64,000 nt of DNA, taken from positions 558,001-622,000 of the forward strand of contig NZ_JBEUWX010000002.1 in NCBI RefSeq assembly GCF_041770905.1, read 5' to 3'. The stretch is from Propionivibrio hellwigii (GTDB taxonomy: Bacteria; Pseudomonadota; Gammaproteobacteria; Burkholderiales; Rhodocyclaceae). Below the pieces are notes generated by a model. It was given only the letters and a program-made list of their open reading frames with translations, did no database searches and had not been told where the DNA came from. A program made the translations under genes and the position numbers. This document shows, piece by piece, positions 16,948 through 26,673 of this stretch (positions are counted from its first letter, which is position 1; each line of letters begins with the position of its first letter).

Positions 16948-19668
16948 TTAGTTGCTGATCGCCGCCTGTGCCGCAGCCAGACGTGCGATGGGCACACGGA
17001 ACGGCGAGCAACTCACATAGGTGAAACCAACCTTGTGGAAGAAAGCGATAGATGCCGGATCACCGCCATGTTCGCCGCACACGCCAATCTTCATGTCTGG
17101 CCGCACGGAACGTCCCCTTTCAACGCCGATCCGCACCAGAAGGCCAACCCCTTTTTGGTCAATCGACTGGAATGGGTCGTGCTCATACATACCATCCGCG
17201 ATGTAGCTTGGCAGGAATTTACCGATATCGTCACGCGAAAAGCCCAGCGTCATCTGAGTCAGATCATTCGTGCCAAAAGAGAAGAACTCAGCCTGCTTGC
17301 CGATGCTGTCAGCCACCAGCGCACCGCGCGGCGTTTCAACCATCGTGCCCAACATGAAATCGATCTTCTCCTTGCGTTCGGCGAAGACGGCCTCGGCGGT
17401 ATCGCGAATTACTTTGGCCTGCGCATTGAATTCGCGCACGGTGCCGACCAGCGGAATCATGATCTCAACCTTCGGCGTCGCGCCCTGCGCCCTAGCATTG
17501 AGCGCCGCCTCGATAATGGCGCGCGTCTGCGTTTCGGTAATCTCCGGATAGGTGATCCCCAGGCGGCAGCCGCGATGCCCCATCATTGGGTTGGCTTCGT
17601 GCAGCTCGTCGACACGATGCTTGATTTCCTCGAAAGACAATCCCAATTCCTTGGCCATATCACGCTGGTTTGCCTCATCGTGCGGCAGAAACTCGTGCAG
17701 CGGCGGATCGAGCAAGCGAACGGTTACGGGCAGCCCATCCATGGCCTTGTAAATGCCTTCAAAGTCACCGCGCTGCATCGGCAGCAGTTTGGCCAACGCC
17801 TTGCGGCGGCCCGCTTCGTCATGCGCCAGAATCATCTCGCGCACAGCCTTGATACGATCGCCTTCAAAGAACATGTGCTCAGTGCGGCACAACCCGATAC
17901 CGACGGCACCAAAATTACGCGCCACCTTGGCATCTTCCGGATTATCGGCATTGGCGCGGATTTCAAGTTTCTTGTACTTGTCGGCCAATTCCATCAATTT
18001 GCCAAAGTCACCAGATAGATCGGCATCCTGGGTCGGAATCTGGCCGGCATAGACCTGGCCTTTCGAGCCATCAAGCGAAATCCAGTCGCCTTCCTTATAT
18101 ACGATGCCGTCGACGCTCATCGTGCGTGCTTTCGGATCGACACGCACGGCGCCCGCACCAGAAACGCAGCATTTGCCCATACCGCGCGCCACAACAGCCG
18201 CATGCGAGGTCATGCCACCACGCGCGGTCAGAATACCTTCGGCAACGGCCATGCCGCGCAGGTCTTCCGGCGAGGTTTCTTGACGCACCAGAATGACTTG
18301 CTTGCCTTTGGCACCCCATTCTTCCGCCTCATCAGCAAAGAAAACAATCTGGCCCGTGGCAGCGCCCGGCGAGGCCGGCAGACCGCTGGCGATCGGCTTC
18401 GCCTTGCTGATGGCGGCACCATCGAACACCGGGTGCAACAATTCATTAAGACGATCGGGATTAACACGCAGCAGTGCGGTTTTTTCATCGATAAAGCCTT
18501 GCTCCATCATCTCGATCGCCGTGCGCACGAGTGCGGCGCCAGTGCGCTTAGCGGAACGGGTCTGCAGCATCCAGAGTTTGCCTTCCTGGATGGTGAATTC
18601 AATATCCTGCATATCCTTATAGTGGTTTTCCAGTGCCGTCTCGGTCTTAACGAGATGTTGGTAAACCTCAGGCATCAGTTCCTCGAGCGAAGGATATTTA
18701 GCACGGCGCTCTTCTTCACTGATCTGCGCCAGTTGCGCCCAGCGGCGCGAACCTTCCAGGGTGATCTGTTGCGGCGTGCGGATGCCGGCCACGACGTCTT
18801 CGCCCTGCGCATTGATTAGGAATTCGCCGTTGAACACGTCTTCGCCCGTCGCCGCGTCGCGCGTAAAGGCGACCCCCGTACCACTTGTCTCGCCCAGGTT
18901 GCCGAACACCATCGACTGTACGTTGACGGCGGTGCCCCAGGCATCGGGGATTTCGTTCATCCTACGGTAGAAAATGGCACGGTCGTTGTTCCAGCTCTGG
19001 AAGACGGCCATGATGGCGCCCCACAACTGCTCCCAAGGATCGTTCGGGAAGTCACGGCCGAGGCGATTGCGCACCAGCGCTTTGAATTCATCGACCATAT
19101 GTTTTAGATCATCAACACCCAGCTGGGTATCGAGTTCGACGCCCTTCTTTTCCTTAATCTTGTCGATGATGACTTCAAACGGGTCGTGATCTTCCTTTTT
19201 CTCGGGCTTGAGTCCCATAACGACGTCGCCGTACATCTGAATGAAACGGCGATAGGAATCCCAAGCAAAACGCTCGTTGCCCGATTTTTTTGCCAGACCG
19301 TTGACGGCTTCATCGTTGAGCCCAAGGTTGAGGATAGTGTCCATCATGCCGGGCATTGAAGCACGTGCGCCGGAACGCACGGAAACCAGCAGCGGATCAT
19401 TGGCGTCGCCAAATTTTTTGCCCATTTCTTTTTCGATGAAGGCAATACCTTGTCTGACTTCAGCCTCAATCATCTGGCGAACAGTATCACCGCCTTTTTC
19501 GGTATAGACGTTACAAGCCTCTGTACAGATCGTAAATCCCGGCGGAACCGAAATGCCCAGACGGCACATTTCCGCCAAGTTGGCGCCCTTACCGCCCAGC
19601 GTATTTTTCATGTCGGCGGCGCCATCTGTCTGCGATGCGCCAAATAAGTAAACCAGTTTATTTGCCAT
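16948..19668 (-). CDS. ppdK: Pyruvate, phosphate dikinase
   Basis: The 906-residue enzyme interconverts pyruvate, ATP and phosphate with phosphoenolpyruvate, AMP and pyrophosphate. It contains the ATP-grasp N-terminus (LGGKGANLAEMCRLGISVPPG is the opening signature), the phosphohistidine loop GGMTSHAAVVARGMGK (His near 489) and the C-terminal PEP/pyruvate barrel (IGLCRTEHMFF, GVCGEHGGDP). Length agrees with bacterial PPDK (about 880-910). It is monocistronic with its own terminator. It can feed gluconeogenesis or run reversibly in pyrophosphate-based glycolysis. Confidence 0.97.
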   Translation of the reverse strand: MANKLVYLFGASQTDGAADMKNTLGGKGANLAEMCRLGISVPPGFTICTEACNVYTEKGGDTVRQMIEAEVRQGIAFIEKEMGKKFGDANDPLLVSVRSGARASMPGMMDTILNLGLNDEAVNGLAKKSGNERFAWDSYRRFIQMYGDVVMGLKPEKKEDHDPFEVIIDKIKEKKGVELDTQLGVDDLKHMVDEFKALVRNRLGRDFPNDPWEQLWGAIMAVFQSWNNDRAIFYRRMNEIPDAWGTAVNVQSMVFGNLGETSGTGVAFTRDAATGEDVFNGEFLINAQGEDVVAGIRTPQQITLEGSRRWAQLAQISEEERRAKYPSLEELMPEVYQHLVKTETALENHYKDMQDIEFTIQEGKLWMLQTRSAKRTGAALVRTAIEMMEQGFIDEKTALLRVNPDRLNELLHPVFDGAAISKAKPIASGLPASPGAATGQIVFFADEAEEWGAKGKQVILVRQETSPEDLRGMAVAEGILTARGGMTSHAAVVARGMGKCCVSGAGAVRVDPKARTMSVDGIVYKEGDWISLDGSKGQVYAGQIPTQDADLSGDFGKLMELADKYKKLEIRANADNPEDAKVARNFGAVGIGLCRTEHMFFEGDRIKAVREMILAHDEAGRRKALAKLLPMQRGDFEGIYKAMDGLPVTVRLLDPPLHEFLPHDEANQRDMAKELGLSFEEIKHRVDELHEANPMMGHRGCRLGITYPEITETQTRAIIEAALNARAQGATPKVEIMIPLVGTVREFNAQAKVIRDTAEAVFAERKEKIDFMLGTMVETPRGALVADSIGKQAEFFSFGTNDLTQMTLGFSRDDIGKFLPSYIADGMYEHDPFQSIDQKGVGLLVRIGVERGRSVRPDMKIGVCGEHGGDPASIAFFHKVGFTYVSCSPFRVPIARLAAAQAAISN

Positions 19669-19927
19669 ATATCAATCCACGCGTAAAAGAATGAAATTAA
19701 AACAAACCAAAATAAATTCCAAAAGCAAAAAAGCAATAAATTTTGCCGATCAAATCGGCCGATAAAACGAAAGCCGCGATTTTATCTTAATTCTTTCTTC
19801 AGGAAGCGTTTTTTCAATAAAAACATCCGCATGCAAGGAGGTATATCGAAGCATCATGCGCAAACAGCGTAAAGCACGTTTTGAATCACAGGCGAGTAGC
19901 TAGCGCCATTACGCTAGCAAGCCATGC

Positions 19928-20755
19928 TCAGGCAGCCGAAGTCAGTATGCGAATTTCACGCTGCGGAAGAGAGATCGCGATACCGTGCTCACGAAAAGAT
20001 TCAAGAATCGCCCGATTTACTTCGGCGATCGACGGTACATAGTCCGGTACATTTACCCAAGGATTAACATTAATAGCTACGCCTGAATCAAAGAACTGGC
20101 TGACGCCCAGCACCGGCTTGGGTTCTGCCAGAACGCGCGGATTGGCTTGCAAGACGCTCTCGATCAGACTGAACGCCAGTGCCAGATCCGTACCATAGGC
20201 CACACGCACTAGGAGGTTGAGCTGGCGGATCTTGCCGTAGTTATGCAGGATTTCTCCTACGATCTTACGATTCGGAATGATGACGCGAGAACGGTCGGGA
20301 TGGCCCAGCGTCGTATTGAACAGCGTAATATCGAGAACCTCGCCTTCCTCATTGTTGATAGAAAGATAATCACCGACATGGAACGGCTGGGTAAAGATAA
20401 TAATCAAGCCAGCCGCCACATTGCTGAGCACGCCTTGCATGGCCAGAGCAATGCCTGCCCCTGCCACGCCAAGCCCGGCAACGAGAGGCAAAAGCTCGAC
20501 ACCGAGATTCTGTAAAGCAATGATGACGAACAGCGACAACACGCATAATTGTGCGATACGCACTAATAACAAGCGCACGGGCGGTTCAAGATGAAAGCGC
20601 TGCAAAACCCGATCGCACAGGCGCATCACCCAGCCACTGACCATGTAACCCAGCACAAGGATGACAAGCGCGACAAACAGTTTTGGCCCGAACCCGATTG
20701 CCTTGTCCAGCATATTTTCTTTGAGGTGGTCGATCATTCGTAACTGTTCATTCAT
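19928..20755 (-). CDS. mscS: Small-conductance mechanosensitive channel (MscS family)
   Basis: The 275-residue inner-membrane channel opens on hypo-osmotic shock. It has three hydrophobic segments, the pore-lining Gly/Ala helix (GLGVAGAGIALAMQGVLSNV), then the beta domain (FHVGDYLSINNEEGEV, VIIPNRKIVGEILHNY). The ATG at 20755 is favoured by AAGGAG six bases upstream; a start at 20806 would only add a non-conserved tail. It lies about 50 bases upstream-to-downstream of the nuclease-like gene on the same strand (end-to-start gap 102 bases). Confidence 0.92.
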   Translation of the reverse strand: MNEQLRMIDHLKENMLDKAIGFGPKLFVALVILVLGYMVSGWVMRLCDRVLQRFHLEPPVRLLLVRIAQLCVLSLFVIIALQNLGVELLPLVAGLGVAGAGIALAMQGVLSNVAAGLIIIFTQPFHVGDYLSINNEEGEVLDITLFNTTLGHPDRSRVIIPNRKIVGEILHNYGKIRQLNLLVRVAYGTDLALAFSLIESVLQANPRVLAEPKPVLGVSQFFDSGVAINVNPWVNVPDYVPSIAEVNRAILESFREHGIAISLPQREIRILTSAA

Positions 20756-20857
20756 CGCTGTCTCCTTGGCCAGGACGCCTGTATGTAATACGGCACTCAC
20801 AAGCAAACCATTATGACACGCAGCGTCAGTGGCCTGCTCGCCGTTCCGGCACGCCCG

Positions 20858-21460
20858 TTATTTGGTGCCGATCGGCGTGCGCGGCAGGGATTTTTTCGGC
20901 AAGCGCAACAACCGGGTCAGCTGCGGCGCAAGCATCAAGGCAATCCGGTTATCCCTGGCAAACTGCCGGGCCTTATCGCTCAGGTCAATCACGGAAACGT
21001 AAAGGGCTTCGCGTGCCTCCTGCGCCTCTTGCGCTGCCACTAAGGCACGCAGCGGCTCTATGCCCTGGCTGGCAGCCTTCCAGCGCTTGCAGCACACCAG
21101 CGAGTCACGCCCTTCCTTGGTCAGGAGAAAATCCGCCGCGCCATTTATACGCCTAACTTCAAACCCGTCGCGCCGGAATGCCTGCTCCATGAGAGCTGAA
21201 AATTCGCGCCAAGACATCGCTATCACCGCCTCAACCGTATCGTTTACGCGTGACTGGCTGGGCACGTCTTTTTGCCGCCACGCGACAATCATGGCAATCA
21301 CGACAAAAGGCAAGGTCAATGTTAAGGCATAGGAAAAATAGTCCCCATGAAACATAATCTTGCCCAGTAGCCCGATACCGCACGCAGCAAGAATACTGAC
21401 CCACCACGGCGAGCGGAGCAGATAAGCAAACAGGGATTTTTCCGCCATTTTCAGTTTCAT
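20858..21460 (-). CDS. Membrane-anchored Mrr-type restriction endonuclease-like protein
   Basis: The 200-residue protein has two N-terminal membrane helices (WWVSILAACGIGLLGKI, LTLTLPFVVIAMIVAW) and a cytoplasmic Mrr_cat-like domain: MSWREFSALMEQAFRRDGF, then GAADFLLTKEGRDSLVCCKRWKA, which follows the D...(D/E)xK pattern with CKRWK as the catalytic strand. Such proteins occur in many proteobacteria and their target is unclear. The second acidic position of the motif appears degenerate, so activity is uncertain. Confidence 0.75.
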   Translation of the reverse strand: MKLKMAEKSLFAYLLRSPWWVSILAACGIGLLGKIMFHGDYFSYALTLTLPFVVIAMIVAWRQKDVPSQSRVNDTVEAVIAMSWREFSALMEQAFRRDGFEVRRINGAADFLLTKEGRDSLVCCKRWKAASQGIEPLRALVAAQEAQEAREALYVSVIDLSDKARQFARDNRIALMLAPQLTRLLRLPKKSLPRTPIGTK

Positions 21461-21606
21461 AAAATTACTCGATCAAGCCCAAATTGCTATTGCTTTCAGA
21501 AAAAATCGCGCAGATACACAACCATCAAAAGAATAAAAAGTATAGCGGATACGAGAACCGGCAAAAAACAAAGGGGAAAGCGCTTTGGCGCTTTCCCCCA
21601 ATAACC

Positions 21607-21682
21607 TGGAGCGGGAAACGAGTCTCGAACTCGCGACCTCAACCTTGGCAAGGTTGCGCTCTACCAACTGAGCTATTCCCGC
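21607..21682 (-). tRNA. tRNA-Gly (GCC), copy 1
   Basis: The minus strand starts GCGGGAATAGCTCAG and ends with CCA. The acceptor stem GCGGGAA / TTCCCGC, D loop AGTTGGTAG, anticodon loop with GCC and T loop GTTCGAGAC are all present in 76 bases. Confidence 0.97.
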
Positions 21683-21686
21683 AAGC

Positions 21687-21760
21687 TGGAGGCGCGAGCC
21701 GGAGTCGAACCGACCTACACGGATTTGCAATCCGGTGCATAACCGCTTTGCTATCGCGCC
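21687..21760 (-). tRNA. tRNA-Cys (GCA)
   Basis: The minus strand starts GGCGCGATAGC and ends CGCGCCTCCA. The anticodon loop ATTGCAAA carries GCA, and the T arm GGTTCGACTCC is standard. It is 74 bases with encoded CCA and lies four bases from the first tRNA-Gly. Confidence 0.97.
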
Positions 21761-21807
21761 CGGAGCCCCCATCCTTTGACAGGCGCTAGAAACCAAAAAT
21801 TTGAAAC

Positions 21808-21883
21808 TGGAGCGGGAAACGAGTCTCGAACTCGCGACCTCAACCTTGGCAAGGTTGCGCTCTACCAACTGAGCTATTCCCGC
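21808..21883 (-). tRNA. tRNA-Gly (GCC), copy 2
   Basis: This 76-base gene is identical in sequence to the copy at 21607. The three tRNAs lie in one direction behind pgsA and are probably processed from one transcript. Confidence 0.97.
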
Positions 21884-21949
21884 CCCGAGCGGAGAGCGAA
21901 TTATATAGTCTGAAATTCCGGTGTCAAGCGCATTTCCGCGTATTCTCCG

Positions 21950-22534
21950 CTATTTTTCAAGGGATGCATGATCGCCGGTCAGATGCGGCCATGCCATGCG
22001 CATGTAATAACCCATCGACCACAACGTCAGCGCAGCAGCGACATACATCAGCCATGTACCACAGACATGTGCGTCGAAGGTACCGATCGGCATATGGTAT
22101 AGCAGGAGAGGAATCGAGAGCATTTGTGCAAAGGTTTTGATTTTGCCGATCATCGACACGGCAACGCTCTTGTGTGCGCCAATCTGCGCCATCCATTCGC
22201 GCAATGCGGAAATCGTGATCTCGCGTCCGATGATAATGATGGCAAAAATAGCATCGACGCGGTCGAGCCAAACTAAAATAATCAGGGCAGCCGTTACCAT
22301 CAGTTTGTCGGCGACAGGATCTAGGAAAGCGCCAAAGGCGGAGGTTTCATTCCATCGACGCGCAAGATAACCATCAAGCCAGTCAGTCGCGGCAGCAACG
22401 ATAAAAATAACCGTCGCTGCCAGGTCGTGGCCAATGGGTTGAAGCCAAGTGCTGGGAAGATAAAAAATGGCGACCAGCAGCGGAATCAGAATGATTCGGA
22501 GCCAGGTCAAAAACATCGGCAAATTCGATAGCAT
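21950..22534 (-). CDS. pgsA: CDP-diacylglycerol-glycerol-3-phosphate 3-phosphatidyltransferase
   Basis: The 194-residue inner-membrane enzyme makes phosphatidylglycerol phosphate. It shows the full CDP-alcohol phosphotransferase motif: DWLDGYLARR followed by FGAFLDPVADK (catalytic Asp residues near 51, 54, 72 and 76). Its ATG overlaps the uvrC stop (TGATG), so uvrC and pgsA are coupled, an arrangement common in proteobacteria. A TTG three bases earlier is less likely. Several membrane helices follow the motif. Confidence 0.95.
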   Translation of the reverse strand: MLSNLPMFLTWLRIILIPLLVAIFYLPSTWLQPIGHDLAATVIFIVAAATDWLDGYLARRWNETSAFGAFLDPVADKLMVTAALIILVWLDRVDAIFAIIIIGREITISALREWMAQIGAHKSVAVSMIGKIKTFAQMLSIPLLLYHMPIGTFDAHVCGTWLMYVAAALTLWSMGYYMRMAWPHLTGDHASLEK

Positions 22535-24396
22535 CAATGCAGCGCCTTGAAAATTGTTTCGGCCAATTCTCGGCGAATGCCAGGCACCGATGCGAGCTGA
22601 TCGATTCCTGCATTCCGAACGCCTTGCAGGCTGCCGAAATGCACCAGCAGGGCTTTTCGCCGTTTTGGGCCGATGCCTTCGATCGTATCAAGCTGCGACC
22701 CCTGGCGAGATTTACTGCGTCGTGCGCGGTGCCCAAAAATAGCGAAACGGTGCGCTTCATCACGGATTTCCTGGATCAAATGAAGCGCCGGATGCTCGGG
22801 TGACAATTGTACAGGTTCCCGTCCATCCGGAAAAATCAGGGACTCCAGCCCCGGTTTGCGCGCCTCGCCCTTAGCAACGCCGACGATCGGGAGCATCCCC
22901 AGCCCCAGATCGTTCAATGCTTCAACGGCCACAGCTAACTGCCCTTTTCCGCCATCAATCAGAACCAGCGTGGGTGCAATGCCCTCGCCGCTCGCAACTT
23001 TCTCGTAACGGCGCCGCACGGCCTGACGGATCGCCGCATAATCATCGCCTGGCTGAATATCCGTAATATTGAAACGCCGGTAATCCTGGCGACTCATGCC
23101 TTTGCCCCGATAAACAACGCAAGAAGCCACGGCCGACTCGCCCTGCGTATGGCTAATGTCGAAACATTCGATACGCGCTTCTTCCATCCCCTGCCCCACC
23201 GGGTCGATCTCAATGGACAGAAAGTCCAGCAACGCGGCCAGCCGCGCACTTTGCCGTGAATGGACATCAAGACGGCTGGCAATTGACAAACGAGCGCTTT
23301 GCTCGGCCATTGCCATCCAGGTCTTATGCATCGTCGTTCTTGGCTTGGCCAGCACAACGGGCTGACCGGCAAGCTGGGTCAGATTTTCTGCGATATCGGC
23401 ATCTCCTGGCAGTCGATTGAGAAAAATCCGCCCCGGTACGGGATGGCTTGCATAGTGATGGGCCAAGAAGGCCGACAAAACAGCCTCCGGCGAATGGTCA
23501 CCCGTATGCTCAGGAAACTGCGGACGATCACCAAGATGCCGCCCGCCGCGCACCATCGCCAGATTGATGCAGAGCATGCCATTTTCGACAACAACGGCGA
23601 CAATATCGGCATCTTCGCCACGCGTGCTCTCGATAAACTGCTTATCTCGCACCCGCCGTAATGACTGGATTTGATCGCGATAACGCGCCGCCTGTTCAAA
23701 ATCGAGCGCCGCCGCCGCCGCATCCATCATCTGCTCAAGATGACCCAGTACTTCCTGATTCCGCCCTTGCAGAAACAGGGCGGCGAGCTGGACGTCCCGC
23801 GCATAGTCCTTCGCTTCGATTAAGCCAACGCAGGGCGCCGAACATCGCTTGATCTGGTACAGCAGACATGGTCGGGAACGGTTGTTGAACACCGAATTCT
23901 CGCAGGTGCGCAGGCAAAACATTTTTTGCAAAAGCGCGATGCTCTCCCGCACCGCACCGGCAGAAGGAAACGGCCCGAAAAAATCGGCCCGGCGATCAGT
24001 GCTGCCACGATAGAAGGCAAGCCGGGGAAAGGCATCGCGCGTTACGACGATATAAGGATAAGATTTATCGTCACGAAAAAGGATGTTGTAACGCGGAGAA
24101 AGACGCTTGATCAGATTGTTTTCAAGCAGTAGCGCTTCCGCCTCCGAGCGCGTCGTCATCGTCTCGATACGGGCAATCTGGGCCACCATCAGGGCTGTGC
24201 GCGGGCTCGGCAGGTTTTCCCGGAAGTAGGAGGCAACGCGCTTCTTGAGATTTTTTGCCTTGCCGACGTACAGCACCTCGCCTTTGGCGTCGAGCATACG
24301 ATAGACGCCGGGCAAATCGGTCAGCCTCGCCAGGAACGACTTGACGTCGAACGCCTCGGCTTCGGTTGCAGCTGGCGTATGCGGCTCCTCATCCAT
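22534..24396 (-). CDS. uvrC: Excinuclease ABC subunit C
   Basis: The 620-residue nucleotide-excision-repair nuclease makes both incisions. It has a GIY-YIG domain at the start (LPGVYRMLDAKGEVLYVGKA), a UVR helical motif near 215, the RNase H-like domain (IECFDISHTQGESAVASCVV; LVLIDGGKGQL) and C-terminal HhH repeats (IEGIGPKRRKALL, LASVPGIRRELAE). It is the first gene of the uvrC-pgsA unit and diverges from earP across about 110 bases. Confidence 0.97.
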   Translation of the reverse strand: MDEEPHTPAATEAEAFDVKSFLARLTDLPGVYRMLDAKGEVLYVGKAKNLKKRVASYFRENLPSPRTALMVAQIARIETMTTRSEAEALLLENNLIKRLSPRYNILFRDDKSYPYIVVTRDAFPRLAFYRGSTDRRADFFGPFPSAGAVRESIALLQKMFCLRTCENSVFNNRSRPCLLYQIKRCSAPCVGLIEAKDYARDVQLAALFLQGRNQEVLGHLEQMMDAAAAALDFEQAARYRDQIQSLRRVRDKQFIESTRGEDADIVAVVVENGMLCINLAMVRGGRHLGDRPQFPEHTGDHSPEAVLSAFLAHHYASHPVPGRIFLNRLPGDADIAENLTQLAGQPVVLAKPRTTMHKTWMAMAEQSARLSIASRLDVHSRQSARLAALLDFLSIEIDPVGQGMEEARIECFDISHTQGESAVASCVVYRGKGMSRQDYRRFNITDIQPGDDYAAIRQAVRRRYEKVASGEGIAPTLVLIDGGKGQLAVAVEALNDLGLGMLPIVGVAKGEARKPGLESLIFPDGREPVQLSPEHPALHLIQEIRDEAHRFAIFGHRARRSKSRQGSQLDTIEGIGPKRRKALLVHFGSLQGVRNAGIDQLASVPGIRRELAETIFKALH

Positions 24397-24508
24397 GGAA
24401 TACTGGCCTTATCATCTTCTTGACGCTGTTACGATATGGCTTTCGATAGTATCACGCCTCTCCCATGCCTTCCCCATGCCTCCTTTTTCACACCGCCCGT
24501 TCTCTTCG

Positions 24509-25711
24509 ATGACAACAACTGCCCCCGTATACGTACAACGGTGCGACATGTTCTGCCGCGTCATCGATAATTACGGTGATATTGGTGTTTGCTGGCGGCT
24601 GGCGCAGCAGCTAGCTGGCGAACATGGTCTGGCTGTTCGCCTATGGGTCGATGACCTAGCGGCTTTTGCCGGTATTTGCCATGACATCGACCCACGGCGG
24701 CATACGCAAATATTTGCCGGAATCGAAATTTTCCGCTGGCAGGATCCATTCGATACCGCTGGCGAAACGATCGAACCGGGTGATCTTGTTATCGAGACCT
24801 TTGCCTGCCATTTACCGGAAAGTTTTGTCGAAGCCATGGCAAAAAAGCCCGTACCGCCGGTCTGGATCAATCTCGATTACCTAAGCGCCGAAGCCTGGGT
24901 CAGCGGCTACCACACACTGCCTTCACCCCATCCACGCCTGCCGCTCACCAAATTCTTCTTTTTTCCCGGTTTCGATGAAACCACGGGCGGACTACTGCGC
25001 GAACATCATCTGGATGTACATCGCCAACAATTCCTTGATTCAACGGCCCAACGCACATCATTCTGGCGCAGGCTCGGCTTTTCGATGCCCGAAAATGCGC
25101 GGAATACACCGCTTCTGATTTCTCTCTTTGCCTATGAGAATCCGGCGCTACCGATGCTGCTGAAGCGCCTAGAGCAGCGAGCGAACAGCCATGCCCCCAT
25201 CTACTGTCTGGCACCGATGACACGCACGCAGACGGACATCGAGGCATTTCTCGGGGAGCCGATACAGGCGGGCGCATGCTACCGGCGCGGCGCGCTAGAA
25301 ATCTACACATTTTCCTGGATTGATCAGCCGGATTACGACCGTCTGCTTTGGCTGTGCGACATCAATTTTGTACGCGGCGAGGATTCCTTTGTCCGTGCGC
25401 AATGGGCCGCCCGCCCGCTGGTCTGGCAAATTTATCTGCAAAGCGATCACGCGCATCGCACCAAACTCGACGCCTTCCTTGACCGCTACACAGCCTTATT
25501 GGATACCAAAACCGGTGCCCGCCTGCGTCGCTTCCATCTGGCATGGAACGGATTTGAAACGCTCACCGCGCATTGCATCGACGACTGGCTGGGAAGCCTG
25601 TCGGAATTGCGCCAATACGCACAAGAATGGCAGAAAAATCTGTCAAAACAGCAGGATTTATGCAGCGCCCTCGTGTATTTCTACCAATCCAAGGCTATAA
25701 TGCGCGGCTAA
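24509..25711 (+). CDS. earP: EF-P arginine rhamnosyltransferase EarP
   Basis: The 400-residue glycosyltransferase transfers rhamnose from dTDP-rhamnose to Arg32 of EF-P. It carries the family N-terminal signature FCRVIDNYGDIGVCWRL with its essential Asp residues, and the C-terminal DINFVRGEDSFVRAQWAARP nucleotide-sugar binding segment. The ATG at 24509 places the signature at the usual distance; the ORF is open further upstream but there it overlaps the uvrC N-terminus. The gene is followed after 47 bases by its substrate efp. Confidence 0.93.
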   Translation: MTTTAPVYVQRCDMFCRVIDNYGDIGVCWRLAQQLAGEHGLAVRLWVDDLAAFAGICHDIDPRRHTQIFAGIEIFRWQDPFDTAGETIEPGDLVIETFACHLPESFVEAMAKKPVPPVWINLDYLSAEAWVSGYHTLPSPHPRLPLTKFFFFPGFDETTGGLLREHHLDVHRQQFLDSTAQRTSFWRRLGFSMPENARNTPLLISLFAYENPALPMLLKRLEQRANSHAPIYCLAPMTRTQTDIEAFLGEPIQAGACYRRGALEIYTFSWIDQPDYDRLLWLCDINFVRGEDSFVRAQWAARPLVWQIYLQSDHAHRTKLDAFLDRYTALLDTKTGARLRRFHLAWNGFETLTAHCIDDWLGSLSELRQYAQEWQKNLSKQQDLCSALVYFYQSKAIMRG

Positions 25712-25758
25712 AATTTTTCTTCGTAATTTTTATAATTCTCTGAATACAGGTTAATTTT

Positions 25759-26316
25759 ATGAAAACCGCTCAAGAACTCCGCGTTGGCAACGTCTTCATG
25801 GTCGGCAACGACGCCATGGTCGTCCTCAAGGCCGAATACAGCAAATCCGGCCGCAACGCCTCGGTCGTCAAGATGAAGATGAAAAACCTGCTCACAGGCA
25901 CCCCTTCCGAAACCGTTTATCGCGCCGATGACAAGTTCGACACCGTTCAGCTCGACCGCAAGGAAGTGACCTACTCTTACTTCGCCGACCCGATGTACGT
26001 CTTCATGGACGCCGAATACAACCAGTACGAAATTGAAGCCGAATACATGGAAGATGCGCTCAAGTACCTTGAAGACGGCATGACCTGCGAAGCCGTCTTC
26101 TACAATGGCAGAGCCATTTCCGTCGAATTGCCGACGATCCTCGTGCGCGAAGTCGTCTATACCGAACCGGCTGTCAAGGGCGACACATCAGGCAAAGTCA
26201 TGAAGCCGGCACGCCTTGCCACTGGTCATGAGCTTCCCGTACCGGCCTTCGTCGAAATCGGCGATAAAATCGAAATTGATACTCGTACGGATGAATACCG
26301 CGCTCGCGTCAAGTAA
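25759..26316 (+). CDS. efp: Elongation factor P, Arg32 (rhamnosylated) type
   Basis: The 185-residue factor relieves ribosome stalling at polyproline runs. It has three beta-barrel domains. The loop tip reads YSKSGRNAS with Arg at position 32, the residue modified by EarP, in place of the lysine used by the EpmA system. Location directly after earP agrees. A strong terminator follows. Confidence 0.97.
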   Translation: MKTAQELRVGNVFMVGNDAMVVLKAEYSKSGRNASVVKMKMKNLLTGTPSETVYRADDKFDTVQLDRKEVTYSYFADPMYVFMDAEYNQYEIEAEYMEDALKYLEDGMTCEAVFYNGRAISVELPTILVREVVYTEPAVKGDTSGKVMKPARLATGHELPVPAFVEIGDKIEIDTRTDEYRARVK

Positions 26317-26337
26317 TCCTTTGGCTCGTACATCAAA

Positions 26338-26368
26338 AACAAAGGCGGCTTCGGCCGCCTTTGTTTTT
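26338..26368 (+). terminator. Rho-independent terminator of earP-efp
   Basis: The stem AAAGGCGGC / GCCGCCTTT closed by a TTCG tetraloop is followed by GTTTTT, about 25 bases after the efp stop. Confidence 0.92.
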
Positions 26369-26394
26369 ACCGCCAGCCAAAGTGCATCCCAGAA

Positions 26395-26550
26395 ACGGCA
26401 TCCCGCACCCCCTTGTGGATAGGGCATTTCCGGCCACCCCTTCGCAAACCCGCATGGATAAAGGCGCTTCGGGCAGGCGCCCGGAGATGCCCGTGGATAA
26501 AGGACTTCCGGGCGCCCTTTCCAGGATGCCCTATCCACAAGGGGTTGCGG
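26395..26550. repeat. Array of 39-nt palindromic repeat units (locus 3)
   Basis: Four units with cores CCCTTGTGGATAGGGC, CCCGCATGGATAAAGG, GCCCGTGGATAAAGG and GCCCTATCCACAAGGGG, joined by GC-rich spacers. Loops here resemble TTATCCACA. The remaining bases to 26673 hold only the promoter and the RBS AAAGGAA of the next gene. Confidence 0.8.
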
Positions 26551-26673
26551 GCGTATAGAATGCTTCGCTCCGAAAAGTGTGCGGCAGGTAATCCATCCGT
26601 TAAATTCCCATTCCCAATCCCAATCAATTAACGCCTCACCTATCGGCCCAACCCCATCGACAAAGGAACCCCT

